Source: Flavobacterium sp. (GTDB lineage Bacteria > Bacteroidota > Bacteroidia > Flavobacteriales > Flavobacteriaceae). From it: a stretch of 52,460 bases of DNA. Under the pieces are notes generated by a model, which was not told the DNA's origin, made no database searches, and was given only the letters and a program-made list of their open reading frames with translations. The position numbers and the translations under genes were made by a program. Shown here one piece after another: positions 16,566 through 25,702 of the stretch. How positions within the stretch are numbered: position 1 is the stretch's first letter; each line of letters opens with the position of its first letter. The stretch lies in contig JALRGT010000017.1 in assembly GCA_023259675.1 (NCBI GenBank), positions 1-52,460 on the forward strand, read 5' to 3'.

Positions 16566-16668
16566 ATTTCAAAGGAGTTCAGTGAACTTCGTTTGAAATG
16601 AAAAACCTTGTGAGGGCTAGCTTTTAGCCCTCACAAGGTTGAAGTGTCCCGAAGCCTCGGGAGCGGGA
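16566..16668 (-). repeat. Three stacked hairpins after rhlE
   Basis: First stem: ATTTCAAA...GTTCA against TGAACTTCGTTTGAAAT (about 16566-16599, one bulge). Second: AACCTTGTGAGGGCTA (16604-16619) against TAGCCCTCACAAGGTT (16625-16640), a perfect 16-bp stem with loop GCTTT. Third: CCCGA-AGCC-TCGGG (about 16649-16662). They end the RhlE transcript or protect its 3' end, or form a REP-type cluster. Confidence 0.7.
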
Positions 16669-16732
16669 GCGGACGTTCTTTAAAAACGAAATTCTCCTGT
16701 TCCTAAAAAGGAAGGTATTTACTTAGATAAAA

Positions 16733-18019
16733 TTATCTGTTTGAACGCCTGTCATTGTTTTGACTAGGGCGTCTTGGGCCAAAACTATTACTGCTTCTGG
16801 TTGTGTTATCGGTTTTTGGTTTTCTGGGAGTGGAGTTGCGTTGCGGTCTTCCTTGTCCTTGTTTAATCGGTTCGGTGGAGGCATTTGGATCCGGCTCAAA
16901 ACCTTTGATGTTTTCTTTTGGTAATTTTAAGCCAACCAATTTTTCGATGTCGCGTAAAAAAACGGTTTCGTCCGGGCTAAATAAAGAAATAGCTTCTCCA
17001 CTGGCTCCAGCTCTTCCTGTTCTACCGATACGATGCACGTAATCTTCGGGAATATTGGGCAATTCAAAATTAACCACATGCGGTAATAATGGAATATCCA
17101 AACCACGAGCGGCAATATCTGTAGCGACCAAAGCGGTTAGGCTTCCGTTTTTGAAGCCGGCCAAAGCTTTGGTTCTGGCACCTTGCCCTTTGTTTCCATG
17201 AATGGCTGCTGCTTTAATACCAGCACCAATCATGCTTTCAGTCAGTTTGTTGGCGCCTTGTTTGGTACGGGTAAAGACCAAAATCTGTTGCCAGTTTCCT
17301 TCGGTAATCAATTTGATGATTAACTCTGTTTTTTTCTCTTTGGCAACCGGATATATCTTTTGGATAATGGCATCCACAGTGGTGTTTTCGGGTGTAGCTT
17401 CTACTTGAACGGGTTTGTGCAAAATACCCATTGCCAACTTTTTGATGTCTTTGGAAAAGGTGGCAGAGAACATCAAGTTTTGTCTTTTTGAAGGTAAAAC
17501 TTTCAAAACACGTTCAATATCGCGTAGGAAACCCATGTCTAACATACGGTCTGCTTCATCTAATACCAAGATTTCAACTTTAGAAAGTGATATTAAACCT
17601 TGATTTTGCAAATCGATTAATCGACCTGGAGTGGCAACTAAAATATCTAAACCTTGGCGCAATTGAGCCACTTGTGGGTTTTGGTTCACGCCACCAAAAA
17701 TTACGGCAGAGCGTAAATCCAAAAAGGCACTGTATTCTTTAATGTTCGCTAATATTTGCGCAGCTAGTTCCCGTGTTGGAGTTAATATTAAGGCACGAAT
17801 AGGTCTGTGGCTTAAGTGTTTTCCTTGCGATAATAATTCTAATATGGGAAGTGTAAAACCGGCTGTTTTTCCTGTTCCTGTTTGTGCAGATGCCAATACA
17901 TCTTTACCTTCTAAAATGGGTGGAATTGCTTTTTGTTGTATTGGAGAAGGAGTTGTGTATCCTTTTTTGCTGATGGCTTTTAATAAAGCATCAGATAAAC
18001 CTAATGAGTTAAATGACAT
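16733..18019 (-). CDS. rhlE: DEAD-box ATP-dependent RNA helicase, RhlE type
   Basis: A 428-residue helicase that unwinds RNA in ribosome assembly or RNA turnover. All core motifs are visible in order: Q motif ([10 protein letters not shown], about 24-33), motif [10 protein letters not shown] (44-52), PTRELAAQ (81-88), ATPGRLIDL (129-137), DEAD (154-157), SAT (185-187), and in the second RecA domain [12 protein letters not shown] and [10 protein letters not shown]. The last 60 or so residues form a low-complexity basic tail rich in Arg, Ser, Asn and Pro, typical of RNA-binding tails. The upstream gap of 248 bases separates it from ypfJ, so it is probably its own unit. Confidence 0.93.
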   Translation of the reverse strand: MSFNSLGLSDALLKAISKKGYTTPSPIQQKAIPPILEGKDVLASAQTGTGKTAGFTLPILELLSQGKHLSHRPIRALILTPTRELAAQILANIKEYSAFLDLRSAVIFGGVNQNPQVAQLRQGLDILVATPGRLIDLQNQGLISLSKVEILVLDEADRMLDMGFLRDIERVLKVLPSKRQNLMFSATFSKDIKKLAMGILHKPVQVEATPENTTVDAIIQKIYPVAKEKKTELIIKLITEGNWQQILVFTRTKQGANKLTESMIGAGIKAAAIHGNKGQGARTKALAGFKNGSLTALVATDIAARGLDIPLLPHVVNFELPNIPEDYVHRIGRTGRAGASGEAISLFSPDETVFLRDIEKLVGLKLPKENIKGFEPDPNASTEPIKQGQGRPQRNSTPRKPKTDNTTRSSNSFGPRRPSQNNDRRSNR

Positions 18020-18267
18020 ATATTCTGTTTATGAAGCAAACACTATTGTTAAGCTTACTTCTTTAAGTAGGCGCAAAGATACCGCTAATTTTGCCGATGT
18101 GCTTTTTATGGCTTGATTTTGTTTAAATAAAAGACTTTATTTCAGCTGTCACAAAAAATAATAATGTTATTTCCTATAATGGAACTATTCCTTTTTGAAG
18201 TTGGGTTAACCATGAAATGTTGAAATAAAAACAAAACAAACAGTAGGTATTCACCAATTTAGTATTG

Positions 18268-19119
18268 TTATCTTATTTCATCAAAAGTGTTTCCTTGTTT
18301 GATATCACCTGTTTTATAGCCCTTAAGGAACCAATATTTTCTTTGTTCAGAAGTGCCGTGAGTGAAAGATTCCGGAACCACATGACCTTGCATTCGGGAT
18401 TGTATGGCATCATCCCCAACGGCTTGTGCAGCACTTAAGGCTTCGTCAATATCATCAATATCTAAATATTTCTGATTGTATTTTGTCCAAACTCCCGCAT
18501 AAAAATCGGCTTGTAATTCAAGGGCTACCGATAATTTATTGGCTTCGGCTTGACTTTTTCCTTCTTGCATTTGTCGCATTTTTGCCGAAGTCCCCAAAAG
18601 GGTTTGTACATGGTGTCCCACTTCGTGGGCAATGACATAAGCTATGGCAAAATCACCGCCTTTAGCTCCAAATTTGGTTTGTAATTCTTTGAAGAAATCC
18701 AAGTCCATATATACTTTTTGATCTCCTGGGCAATAAAAAGGCCCCGAAGCAGAAGAAGCTCCCCCACAAGCAGTTTCAACAGCTCCAGTAAATAAAACCA
18801 TACCGGGTTCTGTATATTGCATGTTGTTTTCGGTAAATATTTTTTTCCAGATGTCTTCGGTGTCAGCAAAGACTGTTTTGGGAAAAGCGCCCAGTTCAAT
18901 TTCTTCTTGAGTTAGTTCTCGCTGTTCTGTTGGCACACTTTGACCCTGATTCATTTGTTCTAAGATAGGGGTAATCATTTGCGCATTTTCACCTCCAAAC
19001 ACATTGAGCAATAAAATTATAAGTCCTATAATTCCTCCACCTATTATTTTCTTTCCACTAGAAGACATTCCTCTTCTGTCTTCTACATTATCGCTTTGTC
19101 TTCTTCCTTTCCATTTCAT
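18268..19119 (-). CDS. ypfJ: Neutral zinc metallopeptidase, YpfJ family
   Basis: A 283-residue membrane-anchored peptidase of the KPN_02809/YpfJ type. The N-terminus MKWKGRRQSDNVEDRRG is the family hallmark, followed by one membrane segment (about 26-41). The mature domain carries ACGGASSASGPFYCPGD (a likely disulfide pair), then the zinc motif HEVGHH (165-170) and LELQADFYAGVW, which supplies the third ligand region. Length is normal. The biological substrate is not known for the family. It stands alone between rhlE and the hybrid kinase. Confidence 0.92.
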   Translation of the reverse strand: MKWKGRRQSDNVEDRRGMSSSGKKIIGGGIIGLIILLLNVFGGENAQMITPILEQMNQGQSVPTEQRELTQEEIELGAFPKTVFADTEDIWKKIFTENNMQYTEPGMVLFTGAVETACGGASSASGPFYCPGDQKVYMDLDFFKELQTKFGAKGGDFAIAYVIAHEVGHHVQTLLGTSAKMRQMQEGKSQAEANKLSVALELQADFYAGVWTKYNQKYLDIDDIDEALSAAQAVGDDAIQSRMQGHVVPESFTHGTSEQRKYWFLKGYKTGDIKQGNTFDEIR

Positions 19120-19160
19120 ATTAAAACTATTTTAAGTCGGTATATAGTAAAATAAAAAAA

Positions 19161-22100
19161 TTAAATCAACAATTGTAAGGGATTGTTATTTATCCATTTG
19201 TAAAGTACTTGTTCTATGTCTTTTTTTACAATAGGTTTTGAAATATATTCATTCATTCCAATTTCAAGACATTTACTTTTTTCTTCTTTTTCCGTCCCCG
19301 CGGTTATGGCAATAATGGGAACTTTTTTTCCTAATTCTAGATTCCGAATTGATTTTGTCGCTTCATAACCATTCATTACAGGCATTTGGATATCCATAAA
19401 AATAATTTCCGGAAGTATAGTTTCGAATTGATTTATGGCTTCTTGACCATTTTGTATTTCAAAAAGAGTTGCTTCAGGAATTATTTTTTTTATAATTGTT
19501 TTCAGTAATAACATGTTGATTGCGTTATCTTCAACCAGCATAATCTTGGTGGTGCTGGCATTTTCAAAATTAGCCAACTTTTCATAATTTGGAAAGTTGT
19601 CACTTGGTAAAACTTCAAGTAAGCTTTCATTCGATGTTTTTAAATCGATATCAAAATAAAAAACACTTCCGACATCAATTTTACTTTTTACTTTTAATTT
19701 ACTGCCCATCAAGCCCAAAAGCTTGTTGGAAATTGTAAGTCCTAAACCGGTTCCGCCAAATTTTTTAGTGGTAGAACTATCTTCTTGTGAGAAGGCTTTA
19801 AATATTTTTTCCTTGTTTTTTTTCTTTATACCAATTCCGGAATCAGAGACGGCAAAACGAATTCTATTATTAGAATCCCCTAATTCTTCTTTCAATGAGA
19901 CTTCTAGTTTAACAAAACCCTCTTCAGTAAATTTTACCGCATTTGTCAATAGGTTGACTATAATTTGTTTTAAACGGACAGTGTCTATCCAACAATATTT
20001 TGGAATATTAGAATCGATTATTAGTTCTAAATGTAGCTTTTTTTGATTTGATTCAAAAGAAATTAAATTGATAATCTGATTCAATAATTCTTTGAGTTCA
20101 GAATTTTCAATATGTAAATAAAGTTTACCTGCTTCTATTTTAGAAAAATCGAGAATATCGTTTACAATTTCCAATAGGGAATGGGCAGATTGATTAACGG
20201 TAAGCATGTGTTTTTTCTGAATTTCATCAAGTTCCGTTTTAATCAATAAATCGCTAAAGCCAATAATTCCATTGAGAGGTGTTCTGATTTCATGGCTCAT
20301 ATTAGCTAAAAATTCGGACTTAGCTTTATTTGATGCTTCGGCTAACTCTCTTCCTTTTACCGCTTTTTCGGCTTCTTTTCTTTTTGTAATATCAATGTAA
20401 ATGCCTTCAATGAAACTAATTTTTCCCTCTTTAATGATGACATCAGCAAATTCTTCTACCCAAACAATCTCATTCTTCTTATTAATAATTCTATAGATGG
20501 AATGGATTTGTTTACCATTATTTATTGCTCTTCCTTGAGACAAAAGGACCTCATTTTTATCTTTTGGATGAATTAAATCGATAAAATTCAAGGTGTTACT
20601 TAAAAAGTCAGTTTTTGAATAACCAGTCAATTTTTCAATTTCATCACTTAGGTATATTTTAGAAGAATTCTCGTCGTATTTTGATAAATAAACGGTTCCT
20701 GGAATATTATTAGCCAATAATTTAAATTTTTCTTCACTTTCATATATTGCAGTTTCATCAATAATTCGGTTAATCGAAGAACCTATATTTCCGGCTAGTG
20801 TTTTTAAAATATTTATTTCATCTTCAGACCATATTCTTTCATCAATTGTGTCATCGAAAATCAGAATTCCATGTAATTCATTTTTAATAAATACGGGAAA
20901 AGCAATAATTGAGGTCACTCCAATTTCGAGCAACTTCTTTTTGAGAGATTCAACAGCTATGTTTTGAGTGACAGCAGAATAAATTTTATTTTCGAATATA
21001 CAATCCATTATTTCTTGAAAATAGTCACAGGGTATATTTTGAAGTTTAATATTATTTTCAACTAAGGTTAAATGGTTTTTTATCCAACGGTATTTTTGAC
21101 TAATTGTGTTTGAATTGGAGTCATACAGAAAATAGGAAGAACGATGTGATTTAGTTGCATTCCCCATAATCGTGAGGATTTTGTTAAAAATATCGTTGAT
21201 GTCATTACTATTGATGAACTTTTCAGTACATAAAGTCATGGCAGATAATAATTCACTTTTGTAAGCCAAATTTCTTTCTGTTTCCAGTCGCATTTGAGAT
21301 TCAATGGCAATTGCGATACTGTCTGATACAGATCGTGCAAAATTAATATCCTCATGATCCCATTTCATCATATGTTCTGAAGATTCAAAACAGATAATCC
21401 CTTTTAGTTTACCATTGATAAATATTGGTGTGTCTAAAAGGGAGATTATTTTATTTTCAGGAATATGATTTACGCATAACTCTTTGGTCATTTCGTTTGA
21501 ATACACATCCGAGGCAACAATTTGAAATTTACTCTCAATATTGGAAAAGTAAGTTGGAAATTGATTTTTAGATAATTCTAATCCTTTTTCGTATTTATTG
21601 CTTTTTGAGTCATATAAATAATAGCATTTTATTTTTTCGGGGAAATATTCCCAATAGCTAACCCTATTGATGCCAATGGTGTTTGCCGTAACTTCTAAAA
21701 TATTCTTTAAAATGCTATCAAAGTCTTCAAAACTGGAAAAACTTTTGGTAGTAAAACTCTTTAAAGTACTATTGTATTTAATGATTTTTGCTTGTCGTGC
21801 TATTCGCTCCTCTTCTATATTTTTTAAAAATGTAATATCTCGTGCAATGATAGAATAACCAGTGATATTTCTTTTTTCATCTCTATTGATCGATACTTTT
21901 TGAGAAAGCCAGATTTCATTTCCGTCTTTTTTATTTACAATTGGGAATTCCAATAAGGGAAAATTTTCCATTTCAGGGCTCGATTTTTTATAAAAATCCA
22001 ACACGGTTCTTAGGTAATCTTTTCGGATTAAATCACCAAAATCGGTTTCATATAATTCATGTATAGTGTAACCGGTAATTTTTTCGGAATTCTTGTTTAT

Positions 22101-23222
22101 AAAGATATATTTGCCCTGCTTATCCAATTCAAAAATGATATCTGTAGCAGATTCTACAAGATTTTCATAGGATTTTTGAATATTTATTTGCTCGGTAATA
22201 TCCTGTCCAATTTGTATGTATTGGTCGTTGGCATATTTTTGACAGGTCCACTGGATGTATTTATACTGATTGTTTTTACATTTTAATTTTCGGGTATACA
22301 CACTGCCAACTGATGTATTAAGATCAAGTTTGTTTTGGTTAATGGTCTCATCATTAGTCCTTTTTTTGAAACGGTTACCCATCACTTCTTTTATATCATA
22401 TCCTAAAATGGGCAGTATGGTTTCGCTACAAAAAGTAACATCTCCATTTGTATTGCATACCAGAGTTAAAGCATTTCCGTTATTTACGATTGTATTGGTA
22501 AAATTAAACTTGTCTCTTATATTCAAGGAAGACATATGTCTAACATAATTAATACATAGTATGATTAAAGAATAATTGAATAATCTAAATATTACGGGTT
22601 GTGGGACTAATTCAAGAAAGTAAAGAGTCGTTAAATAGAAATAAACCAAAACGGTAAAATACCAAAATAATCGAATTGGTTTTAATACGGAATAGGACGT
22701 TAAATAAATAACTGTAAAAGCTATTATTGGAATGCTATCGTCTGAACTGTAAATTAAATTTTTGCAAACATAGGCAAAACTTAATATAAAGATTATTTTA
22801 ATTAGATGCTGAAGGTTGCCAAAAAACCACGAAGATTTTTTACTTATAAAGTAAATTAGAATAAAAAAGCTGCCCAGTATAAAATTTTGAATAAGCAAAC
22901 TTTTGGGTCTAAGATTAAAAATTTCAAAAGTCGCTTCTAATATTATAATGATTATTCCTGTAAATAATAAATAGATTTGGTATTCTTCGTTTTTAATATC
23001 TTTTTCTGAATGTTTTTTGAAAGCATTGTTGTTTATTTCAGATTTGGTGCTATAAAAATTATAAATTAACAGAAAAAGTGTAACGATTAAAAAAGCTATT
23101 ATAATCTTGATAACATTTGTATTGATATTTAAGCTACTTAATACAAACAGACTAATTGTGTCTCTAAGATTGTAATTCAAGTTTAAAAAAAACGGCAATA
23201 AAAAACTATAGTAGAGTTCCAT
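19161..23222 (-). CDS. Membrane-bound hybrid histidine kinase with PAS, GAF and receiver domains
   Basis: A 1353-residue sensor. About the first 235 residues hold seven or so membrane segments. Then come PAS-like domains (about 245-345 and 350-475), two GAF domains (about 490-640 and 665-815), a third PAS (about 830-945), and HisKA with the phospho-acceptor His977 in NMSHEIRTPLNG. The ATPase domain has NLLTNAVKFTE, DSGIGI and GGTGLGLTIS. The C-terminal receiver has its phospho-acceptor Asp1277 in FMDIQMPVMNGYEA. The signal is unknown; GAF and PAS domains bind small molecules or cofactors. No output regulator lies next to it, so phosphate must pass to a partner elsewhere. Confidence 0.92.
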   Translation of the reverse strand: MELYYSFLLPFFLNLNYNLRDTISLFVLSSLNINTNVIKIIIAFLIVTLFLLIYNFYSTKSEINNNAFKKHSEKDIKNEEYQIYLLFTGIIIIILEATFEIFNLRPKSLLIQNFILGSFFILIYFISKKSSWFFGNLQHLIKIIFILSFAYVCKNLIYSSDDSIPIIAFTVIYLTSYSVLKPIRLFWYFTVLVYFYLTTLYFLELVPQPVIFRLFNYSLIILCINYVRHMSSLNIRDKFNFTNTIVNNGNALTLVCNTNGDVTFCSETILPILGYDIKEVMGNRFKKRTNDETINQNKLDLNTSVGSVYTRKLKCKNNQYKYIQWTCQKYANDQYIQIGQDITEQINIQKSYENLVESATDIIFELDKQGKYIFINKNSEKITGYTIHELYETDFGDLIRKDYLRTVLDFYKKSSPEMENFPLLEFPIVNKKDGNEIWLSQKVSINRDEKRNITGYSIIARDITFLKNIEEERIARQAKIIKYNSTLKSFTTKSFSSFEDFDSILKNILEVTANTIGINRVSYWEYFPEKIKCYYLYDSKSNKYEKGLELSKNQFPTYFSNIESKFQIVASDVYSNEMTKELCVNHIPENKIISLLDTPIFINGKLKGIICFESSEHMMKWDHEDINFARSVSDSIAIAIESQMRLETERNLAYKSELLSAMTLCTEKFINSNDINDIFNKILTIMGNATKSHRSSYFLYDSNSNTISQKYRWIKNHLTLVENNIKLQNIPCDYFQEIMDCIFENKIYSAVTQNIAVESLKKKLLEIGVTSIIAFPVFIKNELHGILIFDDTIDERIWSEDEINILKTLAGNIGSSINRIIDETAIYESEEKFKLLANNIPGTVYLSKYDENSSKIYLSDEIEKLTGYSKTDFLSNTLNFIDLIHPKDKNEVLLSQGRAINNGKQIHSIYRIINKKNEIVWVEEFADVIIKEGKISFIEGIYIDITKRKEAEKAVKGRELAEASNKAKSEFLANMSHEIRTPLNGIIGFSDLLIKTELDEIQKKHMLTVNQSAHSLLEIVNDILDFSKIEAGKLYLHIENSELKELLNQIINLISFESNQKKLHLELIIDSNIPKYCWIDTVRLKQIIVNLLTNAVKFTEEGFVKLEVSLKEELGDSNNRIRFAVSDSGIGIKKKNKEKIFKAFSQEDSSTTKKFGGTGLGLTISNKLLGLMGSKLKVKSKIDVGSVFYFDIDLKTSNESLLEVLPSDNFPNYEKLANFENASTTKIMLVEDNAINMLLLKTIIKKIIPEATLFEIQNGQEAINQFETILPEIIFMDIQMPVMNGYEATKSIRNLELGKKVPIIAITAGTEKEEKSKCLEIGMNEYISKPIVKKDIEQVLYKWINNNPLQLLI

Positions 23223-23432
23223 AAAGTTATACTTATGTATAAAAAGATGCGTTTGTGGTAATTTTATCTTATAAAGATGGAAAAGTAATAAATTATTTTT
23301 TTATTTATTGATTCTCCAAGCTTTTATAGTTAAATTATTAGATATCGTTTTTATTAAAATGTAGCTAATTTACTTTGTTATTTATTTAAAGTCTTTATTT
23401 ACAGGATGTAACATTTTGTTAGTTTTTTTCTA

Positions 23433-24182
23433 TTATTCAAAACCAATAATTGATTCGTAAATAGAATAGTACATAGAATACATAAAAGGGAAAGTAAAAA
23501 ACAGTCCAATGAAGCATCCTATCATTCCAGCTATAGAGAATAGAAATCCCATTGCCATAAGTCCAAACAGAATCATCGGTTGTTTTGAAACAATGATGCA
23601 GCTTGATTTAATGGCTGAAATTGCTTTCAAATCACTGAAAATAATAAGAGGAATAGTTAATAAGGTAAAAATGGTGATCGCAATTGAAATCAGGATGCTT
23701 AACAATTGAAAGCCTGAATAGTCTATTAGTGTTGTCGAAATAACATTTAATATCGAAATTATAAAAGTAGCTCCAAAAAGTTCTTTGAAATAGGGAGTTT
23801 TATAAAATTTAAAAGCGGTTGAAACATGAAACTCTTCATCCATTTTTGCAGAATGAACCATATTTATTAACCCGGCAAAAAATGGGCTGGTAAAAGAAGA
23901 AAATAAAATATTAAACGCTAAGTTAGCAATGATGAAATCAGAAGAAGTACTTAAGACTTTTAAATTTTCTGGTTTGAGTACATCCATTAGTTTTGGTATA
24001 CCGTAAATTGAAATTAATATTACGGCAAATACAACCATTAATATTACGGTAAAAACTAACAGCATTGATCCTGCGTACAAAGCAATTTTTTTATAATTTT
24101 CAAATGCATTATTGAAAACGGTTCCAAAATCTAGTTTAAATCCTTTTATTTTAATCTCTTCCACTTTGTCTGTTATTGACAT
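23433..24182 (-). CDS. Integral membrane protein of unknown function
   Basis: A 249-residue protein with a cytoplasmic N-terminal stretch (KIKGFKLDFGTVFNNAFENYKK, about 11-32) and five to six hydrophobic segments, including LYAGSMLLVFTVILMVVFAV and SILISIAITIFTLLTIPLII. The pattern of a short amphipathic start, TTPxFxAG-like loop (SPFFAGLINM) and a late FSDLKAISAIKSS resembles DUF975/glycerophosphoryl-diester-type membrane proteins that are common in Flavobacteria and often misnamed. Function unknown. It lies between the hybrid kinase and the nitroreductase, 18 bases after the latter's start region, but no shared task is evident. Confidence 0.7.
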   Translation of the reverse strand: MSITDKVEEIKIKGFKLDFGTVFNNAFENYKKIALYAGSMLLVFTVILMVVFAVILISIYGIPKLMDVLKPENLKVLSTSSDFIIANLAFNILFSSFTSPFFAGLINMVHSAKMDEEFHVSTAFKFYKTPYFKELFGATFIISILNVISTTLIDYSGFQLLSILISIAITIFTLLTIPLIIFSDLKAISAIKSSCIIVSKQPMILFGLMAMGFLFSIAGMIGCFIGLFFTFPFMYSMYYSIYESIIGFE

Positions 24183-24200
24183 GATTCTGTTACTTTTAAT

Positions 24201-24938
24201 TTATAATTTACTATATACTTCTTCAAAAGGAACTCTAAAACGCTCCCCGTAAATACCATTTTCTTCCCGAATACCACAACCAATAATCATGTTTATTTCG
24301 GCAGAAGAAGGCAAGTCTAATATTTTTTTGATTCTGGATGAATCAAAACCTTCCATGGGACAGGTGTCATAGTTTATGGCCGCCATACCCAACATGAAGT
24401 TTTGAGCAGCAAGAGCAGCGCTTTTTTGCGCAACAATTCGCATATCACTTCGTCGGGTTTCTTTATAAGTGGGCTTGAATAATCCGATGACTTGAAAAAA
24501 CAAGTATTTAAGTGTTCCTAAAATTCCAATAAAATCAATATAGAGTGTGGGAACAATTTTTTGATAATAGTTTAAAGCAAATAGTTCTCTCTTAGAATAT
24601 TCGGATTCCGGTTTATCACCAAATTTAGATTTTAAATGGTTCACGTTAGATTGGATTCTTTTTTTCCACAAATCTTTTCTAGCCACAACAATTACCATTT
24701 GATTCGCTGTTTTGGCTGCATTTTGAAAAAAACTGGCCGCTGTGATTCTGGATAAAACTTCTGGAGAGACAACATGATAAAATTCCCAAAGTTGCATGTT
24801 ACTGCTTGTGGGAGCCAATGTTGCCAACCGAATGCATTCTTTAACTTTGTTTTCGTCGATAGGTTCTTTTTTGAAAACACGTACGGAGCGTCTGTATTCT
24901 ATCGCTTCACTTACTGATTTTTCTTTTGTGATGTCCAT
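24201..24938 (-). CDS. Nitroreductase family protein
   Basis: A 245-residue FMN-dependent oxidoreductase. The start SVSEAIEYRRSVRVF is the nitroreductase opening (RRSxRxF), then LATLAPTSSNMQLWEFYHV, AAQNFMLGMAAINYDTCPMEGF and GCGIREENG near the end. Members reduce nitro groups, quinones or flavins with NAD(P)H in the cytoplasm. The segment at about 135-160 (IDFIGILGTLKYLFFQVIGLF) is unusually hydrophobic and may be a family-specific insert at the dimer interface. The gene lies between rluA and the membrane protein; the gaps (71 and 18 bases) allow co-transcription. Confidence 0.87.
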   Translation of the reverse strand: MDITKEKSVSEAIEYRRSVRVFKKEPIDENKVKECIRLATLAPTSSNMQLWEFYHVVSPEVLSRITAASFFQNAAKTANQMVIVVARKDLWKKRIQSNVNHLKSKFGDKPESEYSKRELFALNYYQKIVPTLYIDFIGILGTLKYLFFQVIGLFKPTYKETRRSDMRIVAQKSAALAAQNFMLGMAAINYDTCPMEGFDSSRIKKILDLPSSAEINMIIGCGIREENGIYGERFRVPFEEVYSKL

Positions 24939-25009
24939 TTTAAATTGTCTTATTGGTTTCTTGATTAACTATTAAAGAAGAATTTTTCAAGTTACTAAAA
25001 TTTGTAATT

Positions 25010-25699
25010 TTAAACAAGATTCCAAATTACATCATTGGGAACCGGAGCAATTATAGTTAGTAATTCCTTGGATACAGGATGAATAAAAGCTAATTTTCGA
25101 GCATGCAAATGAATGCCTCCATCCGGATTACTTCGGTTAAATCCATATTTTAAATCGCCTTTTATGGGAGAGCCAATAGCGGAGAGTTGTGTCCTAATTT
25201 GATGGTGTCTGCCGGTATGTAAGTTAATTTCTAAAGCAAAATAATTGTTTAGTTCCTTGATGATTTTATAATCTAAACTGGCTATTTTACTATCTGGAAC
25301 TTCTTTTAAATGTGCCTTTGAAGTGTTGTTTTTTTCATTTCTTTTCAGAAAATGAATGAGTTTGTCTTCCGGTTTAGGCGGTTTGTTTTTTACTATTGCC
25401 CAATACGTTTTTTGGGTTTCCCTATTTTTAAATAATTCATTCAATCGAGTCAATGCCTTACTGGTTCGGGCAAAAACGACGATTCCGGTTGTAGGCCTGT
25501 CTAAGCGATGTACCACACCTAGGTAAACTTCACCCGGTTTGTTGTATTTTTCTTTGATATATTCTTTTACCACTTCGCTAAGCGGTTTGTCTCCAGTTTT
25601 ATCTCCTTGAACAATATCACCCACGCGTTTATTGACCACAATGATGTGATTGTCTTCGTGAAGAATTTGTAGATTGTTCTTATTGGATAGTTCTTTCAT
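25010..25699 (-). CDS. RluA family pseudouridine synthase
   Basis: A 229-residue enzyme that converts uridine to pseudouridine in RNA. It begins LQILHEDNHIIVVNKRVGDI and has the active-site motif HRLDRPTTG with catalytic Asp67, then ARTSKALTRLNELF, KTYWAIV and the C-terminal GRHHQIRTQLSAIGSPIKGD. No S4 RNA-binding domain is present, so it is a short RluA-type enzyme; the exact target (rRNA or tRNA) is unknown. It begins 3 bases after the stop of the glycosyltransferase gene, so it is in the same transcript. In related flavobacteria rluA sits next to panB, from memory. Confidence 0.9.
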   Translation of the reverse strand: MKELSNKNNLQILHEDNHIIVVNKRVGDIVQGDKTGDKPLSEVVKEYIKEKYNKPGEVYLGVVHRLDRPTTGIVVFARTSKALTRLNELFKNRETQKTYWAIVKNKPPKPEDKLIHFLKRNEKNNTSKAHLKEVPDSKIASLDYKIIKELNNYFALEINLHTGRHHQIRTQLSAIGSPIKGDLKYGFNRSNPDGGIHLHARKLAFIHPVSKELLTIIAPVPNDVIWNLV

Positions 25700-25702
25700 T
25701 GT

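Larger units (their letters stand above)
16196..16732. other. Intergenic region with a second attC-like palindrome and stacked hairpins
   Basis: No gene in these 537 bases. It holds the palindrome at 16314-16372 and the hairpin cluster at 16566-16668, both listed separately. The cluster lies just beyond the stop of the RhlE gene, which ends at 16733 on the reverse strand. Confidence 0.6.
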
